Shown here: in pieces, positions 18,099 through 27,594 of the stretch
Layout of the letters: each line of letters opens with the position of its first letter
Numbering within the stretch: position 1 is the first letter of the stretch
Source: Cyclobacterium xiamenense
GTDB lineage: Bacteria > Bacteroidota > Bacteroidia > Cytophagales > Cyclobacteriaceae
Assembly (NCBI RefSeq): GCF_009467825.1
Contig: NZ_WIOK01000019.1
Span: 58,097 to 122,096 of the forward strand
Reading direction: 5' to 3'
DNA: 64,000 bases
The notes under the pieces: generated by a model
Database searches by the model: none
What the model saw: only the letters and a program-made list of their open reading frames with translations
What the model was told of the DNA's origin: nothing
Made by a program: the position numbers and the translations under genes

Positions 18099-18923
18099 TC
18101 AGTGAGTTATGGTTGTTCCTATAGAATGATGGTTGATGATGTAATCGGTTATTTGCTCCGGCTGGGTACCGTTCAGGATGACGGCTTTCTTCACGCCCCC
18201 TTTAAGCCCGGTCAGGCAGGATTCAATCTTGGGTATCATGCCTCCCTGAATAACCGTCCCCATATACGCCTCCACGGCTTCAACCTTTAATGTTTTCAGA
18301 ATGGAAGCCGGATCGGGGTAGTCCCGGTACAAGCCGTCCACATCGGTGAGCACGATGTAGGCATCAACTTGCAGGGAGGCGGCAATTTTTCCAGCAAAAA
18401 CGTCTCCGTTGATGTTATAGTCGTTGCCCGCCGTATCCGAAGCGATGCAGGTGACCACGGGAGTGAAGCCATTCTCCAGCAGGAGGTCCGGCAACAGGGG
18501 ATTGACTACTTGCACATCGCCTACCTGCCCCAAGTCCTGGCGGCTGTCGACACCCGATTTATCTTTTACGATATGCCATCTTTTCTCTGCGATGGCCAGC
18601 TGCCCGTCTTTTCCGGAAAGCCCAACGGCTTTTAGTCCTTGTTTATTTAGTAAGTTGACCAGGGAGCTGTTAACTTCTCCTTTAAGCGTCTTTTCGATAC
18701 AGCGCAAGGCCTCCACAGTGGTATGCCTGTGCCCGTCAAAAAATTCGGTTTTTATTCCCGCCTCTTCCAGAGATTTGTTGATAAACGGGCCTCCACCATG
18801 AACCAGAATTACCTGGGTACCTTGCTCTTGCAGGATTTTTATTTTCTGTGAAATTGCTTCTTTTAGTGCTTCATTGATCATCGCATTCCCACCGTATTTA
18901 ATGAGAATTTTTCGGTATTGCAT
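18099..18923 (-). CDS. argB: Acetylglutamate kinase ArgB
   Basis: A 274-residue protein. The frame is open to 19049, but I start at ATG 18923, which gives MQYRKILIKYGGNAM, the canonical N-terminus with the ATP-phosphate Lys9 and glycine loop; the upstream part reads through the promoter region. Other signatures: VHGGGPFIN for acetylglutamate, FFDGHRHTT, and the C-terminal IQGGMIPKIESCL block. The short N-terminus lacks the helix found in arginine-feedback-inhibited ArgB enzymes, suggesting it is not inhibited directly by arginine (inference). First gene of the operon. Confidence 0.94.
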   Translation of the reverse strand: MQYRKILIKYGGNAMINEALKEAISQKIKILQEQGTQVILVHGGGPFINKSLEEAGIKTEFFDGHRHTTVEALRCIEKTLKGEVNSSLVNLLNKQGLKAVGLSGKDGQLAIAEKRWHIVKDKSGVDSRQDLGQVGDVQVVNPLLPDLLLENGFTPVVTCIASDTAGNDYNINGDVFAGKIAASLQVDAYIVLTDVDGLYRDYPDPASILKTLKVEAVEAYMGTVIQGGMIPKIESCLTGLKGGVKKAVILNGTQPEQITDYIINHHSIGTTITH

Positions 18924-19105
18924 CTTTTCTAGATTTTGTCGCTTTTTGATTTGAAAAAACTTTGCGAAATAAAAAAGCAATAATTGTACCAGCGAGCGAA
19001 AAAAATATGGAAAAACACAGGAAATGGGATTTACACCAAATATTCCCATCCAATATTCAAATAGTCAAAGGCCAGAACAACGGACTGCCAAGCTGTCAGG
19101 CAGCC

Positions 19106-19873
19106 CTACTCTCTGGCAAAGGTTCCGGAAAGGACCACCGTATCGTTGGCTAATTCAGCGAAGAATCGCCCACCTCTGGGACTTAACTGATGGGAAACCA
19201 GTTGATTTTTGCCCAGTTTTGGTGCCCAGAAGGGCACCAACAGGGCATGAGAAGAGCCCGTGGCATGGTCTTCCAGTTGCTGCACGTGTGGGACCAGCGC
19301 CCGACTCACGAAATCCACGGTATCCCCTTTTGCCGTCACAGCATACCCAAAAATATCGGACTCACGCAAGCGGTCAAAATCCGGCTGCATGGCCGCTACC
19401 GATGCTTCCGAATCGGTCAAAATCAAGTGCTTGTTTTCGGTTTGGTACATTTCCAAAACCGGAATAGCGAGTCCGTCTTTTATGGCTTGGGGTACGGCAA
19501 CCTGCCCCGTTACCGGAATGGCATGCAGGCGCATCTCAAACCGGTTTCCTGCAACCTTTACGGCGATCTGGCCTCCGCTGTACTGCAGCAGGACGGTTTC
19601 GACCTGCGTTTGCCGGGCTAGAAAAACACCCGCAGCAGCAGCTCCATGACCACAAAGCGCAATTTCTGCATCCGGTGCAAACCAACGCACCCGATAGCTG
19701 CCATCTGCATCTTCCAGCAAAAACGAGGTCGCCGGCATGCCTATTTCCCGTGCCTGGGCTTGCATTTGTTCCGGTGTAAGCGCGTGTTTGGAGCGTACCA
19801 CAGCGGCAGGATTCCCCCGAAAACCAAGTTCTGGGGCAGTAAAAACAGCAATAATGGGTGGATGCATGGGCAA
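19106..19873 (-). CDS. PhzF-like isomerase family protein with altered catalytic site
   Basis: A 255-residue PhzF-fold protein: GFRGNPAAVV near 17-26, then the strand-helix hinge, and FAPDAEIALCGHGAAAAGVF near 65-84, the family's ring of small residues. In PhzF and most relatives a Glu in an S-E-T-A-F block acts as the general acid/base; here the matching block is PATSF, so that Glu is Ala48. The protein is therefore either not an isomerase of the PhzF kind or uses another residue. It lies between argB and trkH on the same strand, 180 bases from argB, with no clear link to either. Confidence 0.82.
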   Translation of the reverse strand: MPMHPPIIAVFTAPELGFRGNPAAVVRSKHALTPEQMQAQAREIGMPATSFLLEDADGSYRVRWFAPDAEIALCGHGAAAAGVFLARQTQVETVLLQYSGGQIAVKVAGNRFEMRLHAIPVTGQVAVPQAIKDGLAIPVLEMYQTENKHLILTDSEASVAAMQPDFDRLRESDIFGYAVTAKGDTVDFVSRALVPHVQQLEDHATGSSHALLVPFWAPKLGKNQLVSHQLSPRGGRFFAELANDTVVLSGTFARE

Positions 19874-19884
19874 AAGGTTTGGAA

Positions 19885-21336
19885 TTAATTGGCCCGCCAG
19901 AAGTAGGGCGTAAAGAGCACCAAAATGGTAAACAACTCCAGCCTTCCCAATAACATGAGAAAGCTGAGAAATAATTTCGCAAACGGGGAGAAAAAAGCGA
20001 AATTATCTACGGGTCCTACCCGACCGATGGCGGGCCCCACGTTGCCGAGTGCCGTAGCCACCGCCCCAAAGGAGGTGATCAGATCGTACCCGGCAATGGA
20101 CATCACAATGGATCCCAGGACAAATATCATCAGGTACAACAGCAGAAAATTCATGATATGGGTGATGATCTTTCCGGTCACCCGTTCCCCGTTTATTTTG
20201 AGCGGCACCACTGCGCGGGGGTGAACAATGCGCTTAAATTCCAGGGTGGAATTTTTCACAAAGGTCAGATGCCTGATAAATTTAATGCTTCCACTGGTGG
20301 AACCTGCACAGGCTCCCATAAACAACAACATAAAAAAAACAATGGTCAACCCATTGCTGTACGCTGTATAGTCTGCTGTCACGTAGCCGGTAGTCGTCAC
20401 CAGGGAAACTACCTGAAACATGGCCTTTCGAAAGGTGGGTTCCACCTCGCCGGGCACCAGGTAGTACATGGCGGCGGCAATGCCACAGATCAACAAAATC
20501 AAAGAGATGCTATAGGCCCGGAATTCGTCACTGGCCCATATGCGGCGAAACCTACCCTTAAAGGCGAAATACAACAGGGTGAAGTTGGTTCCGGCCAGAA
20601 ACATAAACAAAATGGCGGTATAGTGAATCACGGGGCTGTCGAAATAGGCCATGCTTGCGTTTTTTGTGGAAAAACCGCCGGTTGACATGGTAGTAAGGGC
20701 GTGGTTCATGGCATCAAAAAACGTCATCCCCTCCAGGTAATACAAGGCAACCAGGGCAAGTGTCAAGCCAAAATAAATGAGCCAAAGCCTTTTGGCGGTT
20801 TCCCGAATCCGTGGATGTACCTTATCCGAGGTGGGACCGGGCGACTCGGCAACGAAGAGCTCGATCCCCCCAATACCTAACAGCGGAAAAATGGCAACGG
20901 TCAATACAATGATACCCAATCCTCCGATCCATTGAGTCATGCTTCGCCAAAGCAAAATCCCCTCAGGTAGACGTTCGATATCGGTAAGGATGGAGGCGCC
21001 GGTGGTGGTGAATCCGGATACCGTTTCAAAAATGGCATCGGAAACCACCGGAATACTACCGCTGAAAATATACGGCATCATGCCGAACACCGACATAACC
21101 ACCCAACTCGATGCTACGATCATGTACCCTTCCCGCTTTCGGATGTTTTGATCCTGCTTGGCAAAGGAATAAAAAAATGTTCCGCCGACAGCCAGGCAGA
21201 TCAAGGCCGAACCGATCAGGGTGATTTGATCCCCGCTTTGGTAATAGTACGAGAAGGCAATGCTGGGAAACATAAGAATTCCCAAAAGCATCATTAATCC
21301 GCCCATTACCTTTAAAATGGCCTTGTAATGAATCAT
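19885..21336 (-). CDS. trkH: Potassium uptake protein TrkH, channel subunit
   Basis: A 483-residue membrane protein with about ten hydrophobic segments and the four pore-loop repeats of the Trk/Ktr family: SGFTTTGAS near 107, STGGFS near 217, TTTGYVT near 315, and a last loop SFGAVATALGNVGPAIG near 430. The block TQWIGGLGIIVL near 135 is also typical. It forms the K+ pathway and works with the NAD-binding TrkA ring encoded two bases upstream. The order trkA-trkH and tight spacing indicate one operon. PhzF follows 11 bases later and may be read on the same transcript. Confidence 0.92.
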   Translation of the reverse strand: MIHYKAILKVMGGLMMLLGILMFPSIAFSYYYQSGDQITLIGSALICLAVGGTFFYSFAKQDQNIRKREGYMIVASSWVVMSVFGMMPYIFSGSIPVVSDAIFETVSGFTTTGASILTDIERLPEGILLWRSMTQWIGGLGIIVLTVAIFPLLGIGGIELFVAESPGPTSDKVHPRIRETAKRLWLIYFGLTLALVALYYLEGMTFFDAMNHALTTMSTGGFSTKNASMAYFDSPVIHYTAILFMFLAGTNFTLLYFAFKGRFRRIWASDEFRAYSISLILLICGIAAAMYYLVPGEVEPTFRKAMFQVVSLVTTTGYVTADYTAYSNGLTIVFFMLLFMGACAGSTSGSIKFIRHLTFVKNSTLEFKRIVHPRAVVPLKINGERVTGKIITHIMNFLLLYLMIFVLGSIVMSIAGYDLITSFGAVATALGNVGPAIGRVGPVDNFAFFSPFAKLFLSFLMLLGRLELFTILVLFTPYFWRAN

Positions 21337-21338
21337 GA

Positions 21339-22685
21339 TTAGTTAAATAGTTTTTCCAGGACCGGCTTCGCTTCGGGAAGGCCAAAAACAATGGCTTTGT
21401 CGTTCAATTGCAACTGAAAATCCCCGTCCGGAATAAATACTTCTTCTCCACGAATCACCCCTGCCACGATGGCCGAATTCGGAAAATGAAGGGACCGCAA
21501 GTTTCGCCGGGTAAGTCGATTGTTTTTGCTCACCAGGTACTGCACAAATTCGGCCTCCACCCCATGAATGCCCGAAACCGCCTCCACTTTTCCTTTGGTC
21601 AGGTAGCGGCTTACGTGGTTGGCTGCCACCAGCTTTTTATTGATCAGGGAATCCACGCCGATACTATGGGAAATATGAATGTATTCCCGTGTATCTACGT
21701 GTGCGATGGTTTTGTATACCCCGTGATTTTTTGCACTCAGGCTGGTAATGATATTGGTTTCCGAACTGTTTGTCAACGCCAAAAAGCCGTCCATGGTCTC
21801 CAGCCCCTCTTCGATCAGCAGGTTGATATTTTTGTAATCGCCGTGGATAACCAGGGCATTGTCCAGCCGCTCGGCCAGCCACTTGCAGCGTTCTTTGTCG
21901 TTATGCACCAGGGTAATGCCGTACTCGTGTTCGAGTTCCCGCGCCGTGGAATAGGCCAGGTCATCTCCACCGATCAGCATCACACTATGGATTTCCTTGC
22001 CTTTGTGCCGTACCAATTCTTTTACTGTATCTACCGACTTGTTATTGGAGATAAAAAAAACGTGGTCGTTGTTTCGGAGGTAAGTATCTCCCCGGGGTAT
22101 CAAGGTCCGGTGATCCCGTACCAAAGCGATGATCCGAATGTCTTCGAATATCGGGTCGGTGGTGGTGTCCGACAGCCGTTTGTTTACCAATGGGGAGTCG
22201 TGTTCCAGGGTAATTCCCACCACGCTTAATTTCCCCCCTTCAAACTCGATAACGTCAGAAAAAGTAGAACGCTTCATGAGCCGGGAAATTTCCTTGCTGC
22301 AAAGTAAGGAGGGGGAAATGATGGAGTCGATTCCCAGATTCTCAAAATACACTTTATTTTCGGGATAGAGGTAGTCGTGATTCCGTACCCGGGCTATCAC
22401 CTTTTTTGCCCCAAGTTGCTTGGCGAGTACAGCGGCGCAAATATTGGTTTTCTCGGACGTGGTCACCGCCAGCATCAACTCCGCATTGTGTATATTGGCC
22501 TTTTTCAAAACGTCAATGGAGGCCGAGTCTCCCTCGATGGTCATCACATCCAGTCTGGAGCCAATATTGTCCAACACATCCTTGTCCAGGTCGATCAGGA
22601 TGATGTTTTTGTTTTCGTAGCACAGTTGCTCGGCTAAGTGATATCCCATATCCCCTGCTCCCGCAATCACGATGTTCATGGCCAT
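21339..22685 (-). CDS. trkA: Trk potassium uptake regulatory subunit TrkA
   Basis: A 448-residue cytoplasmic protein built of two RCK_N + RCK_C units. The first Rossmann motif is IVIAGAGDMGYHLAEQL at residues 5-21 with the acidic end of strand 2 (IDLD); the second is near residue 233 (VMLIGGDDLAYSTARELE), less perfect in its glycines. The RCK_C halves end near 215 and 445. TrkA gates TrkH in response to nucleotides. A second ATG at 22679 (MNIVIAG) is an equally possible start. Confidence 0.92.
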   Translation of the reverse strand: MAMNIVIAGAGDMGYHLAEQLCYENKNIILIDLDKDVLDNIGSRLDVMTIEGDSASIDVLKKANIHNAELMLAVTTSEKTNICAAVLAKQLGAKKVIARVRNHDYLYPENKVYFENLGIDSIISPSLLCSKEISRLMKRSTFSDVIEFEGGKLSVVGITLEHDSPLVNKRLSDTTTDPIFEDIRIIALVRDHRTLIPRGDTYLRNNDHVFFISNNKSVDTVKELVRHKGKEIHSVMLIGGDDLAYSTARELEHEYGITLVHNDKERCKWLAERLDNALVIHGDYKNINLLIEEGLETMDGFLALTNSSETNIITSLSAKNHGVYKTIAHVDTREYIHISHSIGVDSLINKKLVAANHVSRYLTKGKVEAVSGIHGVEAEFVQYLVSKNNRLTRRNLRSLHFPNSAIVAGVIRGEEVFIPDGDFQLQLNDKAIVFGLPEAKPVLEKLFN

Positions 22686-22795
22686 AGGCTAACGTTCAAC
22701 GATTTACCCGTAATATTAAGCAAAAAAGAAGAAACACCACAAGTTATTTCCCAATTTCACCAAATTTGTATTTATGACCAAATAAAAATTGGCCG

Positions 22796-24799
22796 TCATT
22801 CATCCACCCGCGCAAAAACCAACGCTGTCCGGTTGGTCATGTAGATGCTCAAGCGTTGGTTTTGATCGGTAAAATAGGATTTCGTTCCCTGAATCCTTCC
22901 GAATCCTCCGTATTCCGGATCGTCCGAATTGAGCACAAGGGTATACTGTCCCATGGCCGGCGCCCGAAACTGGTAGTCCGGAATGGATGCTTCGGGATGA
23001 AAGGAAAAGGCAAAGACCAAACCGGCCCGTTGGTAGATCAGCACTTTATTCGTCGGATCTGCGTGAAGCTGCTCCGCAAATGCAGCAGGCAAAATGCCGT
23101 ATTTTTTCAATAGGTGAATCATGGCCTGATCCCAACGCAACAAGTACTTGTATTTCAGTTTGGGATCTTCCGCCAGACTCCATTGCCGGCGGGCGTATTG
23201 GTAGCTCCAGTTGTTACCCTCGCGGGGAAAATCGATCCATTCGGGGTGGCCAAATTCATTCCCCATAAAATTGAGATACCCCTCTCCACCCAGGCTACTG
23301 GTAAACAAGCGAAAAAGCTTGTGCAGTGCGATCCCCCGGTCAATAATGATGTTCGGATCATCCACCTGCATGTGGAAGTACATTTCCTTGTCCATGAGCC
23401 AAAAGGCGATGGATTTATCGCCTACCAAAGCCTGGTCGTGCGACTCGGCATAAGCGATCGTCTTTTCCCTGTATCGGCGGTCGCTCAATTCCTTCCAAAA
23501 CTCCAAAATATCCCAGCTTTCATCGGGCTTTTCCTTTAACATTTTGATGTAGAAATCAGGAATGCCCATGGCCATGCGGTAGTCAAACCCGATGCCTCCT
23601 TCCTCCGGCTTTCGGCAGAGCCCCGGCATGCCGCTCACCTCTTCGGCGATGGAGAGGGCTCCCGGCTTGACCTCTTTGATCAGTGCATTTGCCAGCTGCA
23701 TGTAACTAATGGCATCCCAATCCACGTCCTTGTGGAAATACTTTTCGAAATGATCAAAGGTAATCAGCCCGTGATGAAAATAAAGCATGGAGGTAACACC
23801 GTCAAAGCGAAACCCATCGAAATGAAATTCTTCAAGCCAATATTTTAGATTGGAAAGTAAGAAACGCTTCACTTCCCATTTTCCATAGTCAAACAATTTG
23901 GAATCCCAGACTTCGTGGTAGCCCCTGGGTCCAGCATGAAAGTACTGGTGATCGGATCCGTCAAAGGCATTCAGCCCCTCCGATACATTCTGAACGGCAT
24001 GGGAATGAACCACATCCATGATCACGGCAAGCCCAAGTGCATGTGCCGAATCGACCAGGTATTTTAAGTCCTCGGGCGTGCCAAACCTACTGGAAGGGCA
24101 GAAAAAATTGGAAACATGGTAGCCGAAAGAGCCGTAGTAGGGATGCTCCATTACCGCCATTAGCTGAATGGCATTGTACCCCAGCTTCTTTACTCTTGGC
24201 AGGATGTTATCCGCAAAATCGGTGTAGCTTCCCACCCCTTCTTCCTCCTGTCCCATTCCCACATGGCATTCGTAAATAAGCGGGCCATCGATGGGATACG
24301 TCGGGGAAAAGTCGTGATCCGTCCAGGAAAAGGGCGTATCCGGAAACCACAATTGCCCGGAAAAATCCTTGCTTTCCTCATCCTGCACCACCCGCCGGAT
24401 GTAGGCAGGGATACGGTCCAGCGAGGTGTTACCGCCCTTAACGTACACCTTTACCAAACTTTTGTGAACCAGTCGTTTCTTGTAGGCCTCGAAGGGAAGA
24501 AAAATTTCCCAAATCCCCCACTGATCTTTTACCAGGGGATGCATGCTTCGATCCCAGGCATTAAAATCGCCGATGAGGTACAGGGCATCCGCTTCCGGAG
24601 CCCATTCCCGGTAGACCCAACCATGCCGTTTTGTATCAAAATTAATCCCAAAATAGTGGTGCCCATTGGCAAAGTCCGAAAGACTCCCTGCCACGTTTAC
24701 CAATTCGTCCCGGGACAACTGAAACCGTACCCAGCGTTGGTAAATTTCCTCTTTGTACGCTTCCAACCAGGGATCCTCCTGAACTATTTTTAATTTCAT
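22796..24799 (-). CDS. glgB: 1,4-alpha-glucan branching enzyme, GH13_8 (eukaryote-like) type
   Basis: A 667-residue enzyme that makes alpha-1,6 branches in glycogen. It has an N-terminal CBM48 module (about 55-150, WAPEADALYLIGDFNAWD), then the GH13 barrel with nucleophile Asp333 (GFRFDGVTSML), acid/base Glu386 (SIAEEVSGMPG) and Asp455 (ESHDQALVGDK), then a C-terminal beta domain. The sequence around the active site, YHVSNFF near 227 and the overall length match subfamily GH13_8, typical of eukaryotes and of Bacteroidota, rather than the GlgB of enterobacteria. No other glycogen gene is adjacent. The PI-PLC-like gene ends 43 bases before its start. Confidence 0.93.
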   Translation of the reverse strand: MKLKIVQEDPWLEAYKEEIYQRWVRFQLSRDELVNVAGSLSDFANGHHYFGINFDTKRHGWVYREWAPEADALYLIGDFNAWDRSMHPLVKDQWGIWEIFLPFEAYKKRLVHKSLVKVYVKGGNTSLDRIPAYIRRVVQDEESKDFSGQLWFPDTPFSWTDHDFSPTYPIDGPLIYECHVGMGQEEEGVGSYTDFADNILPRVKKLGYNAIQLMAVMEHPYYGSFGYHVSNFFCPSSRFGTPEDLKYLVDSAHALGLAVIMDVVHSHAVQNVSEGLNAFDGSDHQYFHAGPRGYHEVWDSKLFDYGKWEVKRFLLSNLKYWLEEFHFDGFRFDGVTSMLYFHHGLITFDHFEKYFHKDVDWDAISYMQLANALIKEVKPGALSIAEEVSGMPGLCRKPEEGGIGFDYRMAMGIPDFYIKMLKEKPDESWDILEFWKELSDRRYREKTIAYAESHDQALVGDKSIAFWLMDKEMYFHMQVDDPNIIIDRGIALHKLFRLFTSSLGGEGYLNFMGNEFGHPEWIDFPREGNNWSYQYARRQWSLAEDPKLKYKYLLRWDQAMIHLLKKYGILPAAFAEQLHADPTNKVLIYQRAGLVFAFSFHPEASIPDYQFRAPAMGQYTLVLNSDDPEYGGFGRIQGTKSYFTDQNQRLSIYMTNRTALVFARVDE

Positions 24800-24842
24800 A
24801 CTACCTTGTCAAAAATCATTGCCTATGCCCTGCAGGTCTCCT

Positions 24843-26270
24843 CTAGCGAGATAACGGAAAACCGGCTGCAGTCCACCCGTCGATCCCTCCCTCCAGGTGG
24901 TATACGTTCTCGAAGCCCATGTTTTTCATTTCCTCTGCTGCCTTGGCACTTCTGGCTCCTACCTTGCAATAAACGAATACGGGTTCGTCTTTTTTTAATT
25001 TTTTTGCCTTATCTGCAAAATCAGCTTGCATAAAATCAATGTGTACGGCACCGGGAATAATGCCCTCCTCCACTTCTGGCTGGGTGCGCACGTCCAGAAC
25101 CAATGGGTCAAAATGCGCCCGGCCAAAGTGAAAGGTCTTCGTGTCCAGCACGACCACCCGGCTTGCAGGAGCTTCTGCCAGCTCCGTGTTGACGGCAGCT
25201 ACCGAAAAACGGGGATTCCATCTCCAATACCCTCCATCCGAAAAAGACACCTGATACCCCCCTTCAAAACGCACATCCGGAAGGTAATAATCGGTGCTAA
25301 TCAATTGAGCGCCACTTTCAAAGGCCATTTCCCTTCGGAAGGTCTCGTTACTTCTCGCCTCTCGGGTATCTGCATCGGCCCTGGTCCGTACCAGGTAGCC
25401 TTTGCTTACCAGGGATTGGATCTCATCTTGGTGCTCGATTGGATCGTTGAGGATATGGATACCCGACATGGGATGCGATTCCGGGGCCGTTACAAAAAAC
25501 ACCGGAGATTTTGCCCCGGATAGGTAGGCCTCCATTTTCTCCCCTTTTTCGTCCAGGATCCAAATGAACTTCCCCCGGGCTGAATCCAGGGAGGGCCAAC
25601 CGGATTCGGTAACGGCCGTTTTCAGGTCCGGATGCGAACCAGTAACCTCGGTTGGGGTCAGCAGTTTCTCCGCGCCCAATACCTCCTGCAGAATTTGGTC
25701 CAATTCCCGAAAGGATGGGGCATCAAAAGGCAATGCTTCGGTCAAGCCTCTTTCGGGATAATTGTCATCCTTCGCATTCACGGTAATAAATACCGGCAGG
25801 TGGTTGGGATGTAATAAAGACCAACGCTTCATCTCTTCCAGGTAATCCACCAGCAAGGGATGGTGGCTGTTATAATCGATGTCTTGCACGTGGAAAACCT
25901 TAAATCCGGACCGGTCAAAAGCCGCCTTTTTGACTGAATCCAGTGCCTCGGTTTCCAGAAAGGCCTGTCCCAACGGTTGGCTAAACCGTCCCCCTTCCGG
26001 ATCGCGGTACAGGTCCAACTCCAGTAACCGCAAACCCATAGCTAACTGTTCCCAAACGGGCGGGTGACTGTAATCCAACCCGGCAGCCAATTCGGTGTTT
26101 TCTGACTGAAGCTGGGCCATGATTCCTTCCGGTACGGGTAGCTTGTAGCTATTGTGACTCCCGATCAGTTGAATCTGGTTGATTTTTATGGCGTCTGCTT
26201 TTTCCGGAGATTTTTCGCCGCAGGCAAAACCCCACAGCAGTATGCCAAAAATAAAAAACGGTCTAACCAT
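24843..26270 (-). CDS. PI-PLC-like phosphodiesterase fused to a rhodanese domain, lipoprotein
   Basis: A 475-residue lipoprotein (lipobox around WGFAC17). Residues 30-350 resemble the Ca2+-dependent phosphatidylinositol phospholipase C family: catalytic-His region QLIGSHNSYKLP with His39, an ELDLYRD metal/active loop near 87, and FHVQDID with the second His near 143. Residues 375-475 are a rhodanese domain: LDVRTQPE, GIIPGAVHI, and the active loop VYCKVGARS with Cys435, ending in GGIDGWTAAGFPL. Both domains keep their key residues. Rhodanese domains move sulfane sulfur or bind thiols; fusion to a phosphodiesterase on a surface lipoprotein is unusual. No operon partner is evident. Confidence 0.82.
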   Translation of the reverse strand: MVRPFFIFGILLWGFACGEKSPEKADAIKINQIQLIGSHNSYKLPVPEGIMAQLQSENTELAAGLDYSHPPVWEQLAMGLRLLELDLYRDPEGGRFSQPLGQAFLETEALDSVKKAAFDRSGFKVFHVQDIDYNSHHPLLVDYLEEMKRWSLLHPNHLPVFITVNAKDDNYPERGLTEALPFDAPSFRELDQILQEVLGAEKLLTPTEVTGSHPDLKTAVTESGWPSLDSARGKFIWILDEKGEKMEAYLSGAKSPVFFVTAPESHPMSGIHILNDPIEHQDEIQSLVSKGYLVRTRADADTREARSNETFRREMAFESGAQLISTDYYLPDVRFEGGYQVSFSDGGYWRWNPRFSVAAVNTELAEAPASRVVVLDTKTFHFGRAHFDPLVLDVRTQPEVEEGIIPGAVHIDFMQADFADKAKKLKKDEPVFVYCKVGARSAKAAEEMKNMGFENVYHLEGGIDGWTAAGFPLSR

Positions 26271-26319
26271 AATTTGAAATGTTTAACGTCAGGTAAAGAT
26301 ACCGAAACTTATCAAAAAG

Positions 26320-27297
26320 TCAGCTTTTCGTGGAAAACTCCGCCCAAAGCGGCAAATGATCGGATATGCGCCAACTCATCTGAAAGGGAGTCAAATCCCG
26401 CTTTTTCAGCAGGTGGGGGCCAAAATCAAAAACCCCTCCGTGCAGGTATTGAATGGACAATTGGGGGATCCGTGCGTGGTTTTCAAACCAGGCAATCTGC
26501 GAATAAAACTTGGTCTGATGGTCGATCAGGGTCCGGCGAACCTGCCATAAATCTTCGGGAACTTTCAGACCGGTCGACACAAATGCTTCGTACCGGGGAT
26601 CGCCGATTCGGTCGATGTTAAAGTCACCCAACAACACCAGACTTTGATCAAAGGAATGCATGTAGCTGGCCCAATCGCTCATCCATTCGGCAATGGCCTT
26701 TAATTCACCCTCACGGTCAGAGGGGGTATTGCCGTAGAGCACGTGCATGCTCACGAGCACGAAGGTTTTGTCCTCTACCCGAAACCCCACGGCATAGGGC
26801 GTTCGGGCAAACTGCCGGGAAAAAGCCCCTTCTTTTATCCCGGTCACCTGTTCATTGGGCACCACCAATTCACAAGCCAGTCCGGACAATTTAACTTTTC
26901 GGGTGTCGAATAAGAATGCCAGCCTTTCGGAATTTCCCTCATCGCCTCCCGAAACATCGGTTAGAATAAAGCTCCAATGATTTCCCAAAACCTTTAACAT
27001 GTGCCGAAAGGCCTTGAGATCCCCCTTCAGTTCCTGTATGGCGATGATATCAAACCGGGAAATGATCTGCGCAATGGCCAGCAGGGAATGCAGGTCCCGT
27101 TTGGGAGAATCGGCATCCCCTGCCTCCCACTTTTCGGTCAGTCCCCCAAAAGCCCGGATGTTCCAGGTAGCAATTAAGATATTGTGGTCCAGCTTCTTGA
27201 AGGGGAGTACCTCATCCAGTACCTGATTTAGCGAGCGAATTTCCTCCAACACCTCGGAAGGAGGTAATTCTTCAATTTTTGCGACTTTCTGGCTCAT
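26320..27297 (-). CDS. Endonuclease/exonuclease/phosphatase (EEP) family protein
   Basis: A 325-residue protein from ATG 27297 (MSQKVAKIEEL); an in-frame ATG at 27351 would add 18 residues of no clear nature. It has the EEP order of motifs: IATWNIRAFGG with the metal-contact Asn, DIIAIQELKGD with the metal Glu, LVSMHVLYGN, LLGDFNIDRIGD and the terminal SDHLPLWAEF with the catalytic His. There is no signal peptide, so it is probably cytoplasmic. The substrate (DNA, RNA or phospho-ester) cannot be told. Confidence 0.85.
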   Translation of the reverse strand: MSQKVAKIEELPPSEVLEEIRSLNQVLDEVLPFKKLDHNILIATWNIRAFGGLTEKWEAGDADSPKRDLHSLLAIAQIISRFDIIAIQELKGDLKAFRHMLKVLGNHWSFILTDVSGGDEGNSERLAFLFDTRKVKLSGLACELVVPNEQVTGIKEGAFSRQFARTPYAVGFRVEDKTFVLVSMHVLYGNTPSDREGELKAIAEWMSDWASYMHSFDQSLVLLGDFNIDRIGDPRYEAFVSTGLKVPEDLWQVRRTLIDHQTKFYSQIAWFENHARIPQLSIQYLHGGVFDFGPHLLKKRDLTPFQMSWRISDHLPLWAEFSTKS

Positions 27298-27594
27298 AGG
27301 CGGGAAGATTCGATCACTGCGAAAACTGACTTTCGGGAACAAACGCACCAACGGATCACTGGGATTACATCAAGTGGTCCTTCCGGCGGATCCTACCAGC
27401 AAAAAGCTGTAAACGATGAACGGAACGCTTCACCAGCAATCCAGCACCGGCACACAGCTCCGGCTACTTGCCTGTTCCCTTTAACTTACCTTAAAAATAA
27501 GGTATTTTGGCCGGGATCAAAACCCCCGGCAACAAATCCTTCTCCGTGCGGAAAAAATCCCGCCGATTTGCAAAAAAATGACCCATTTTCCCGC

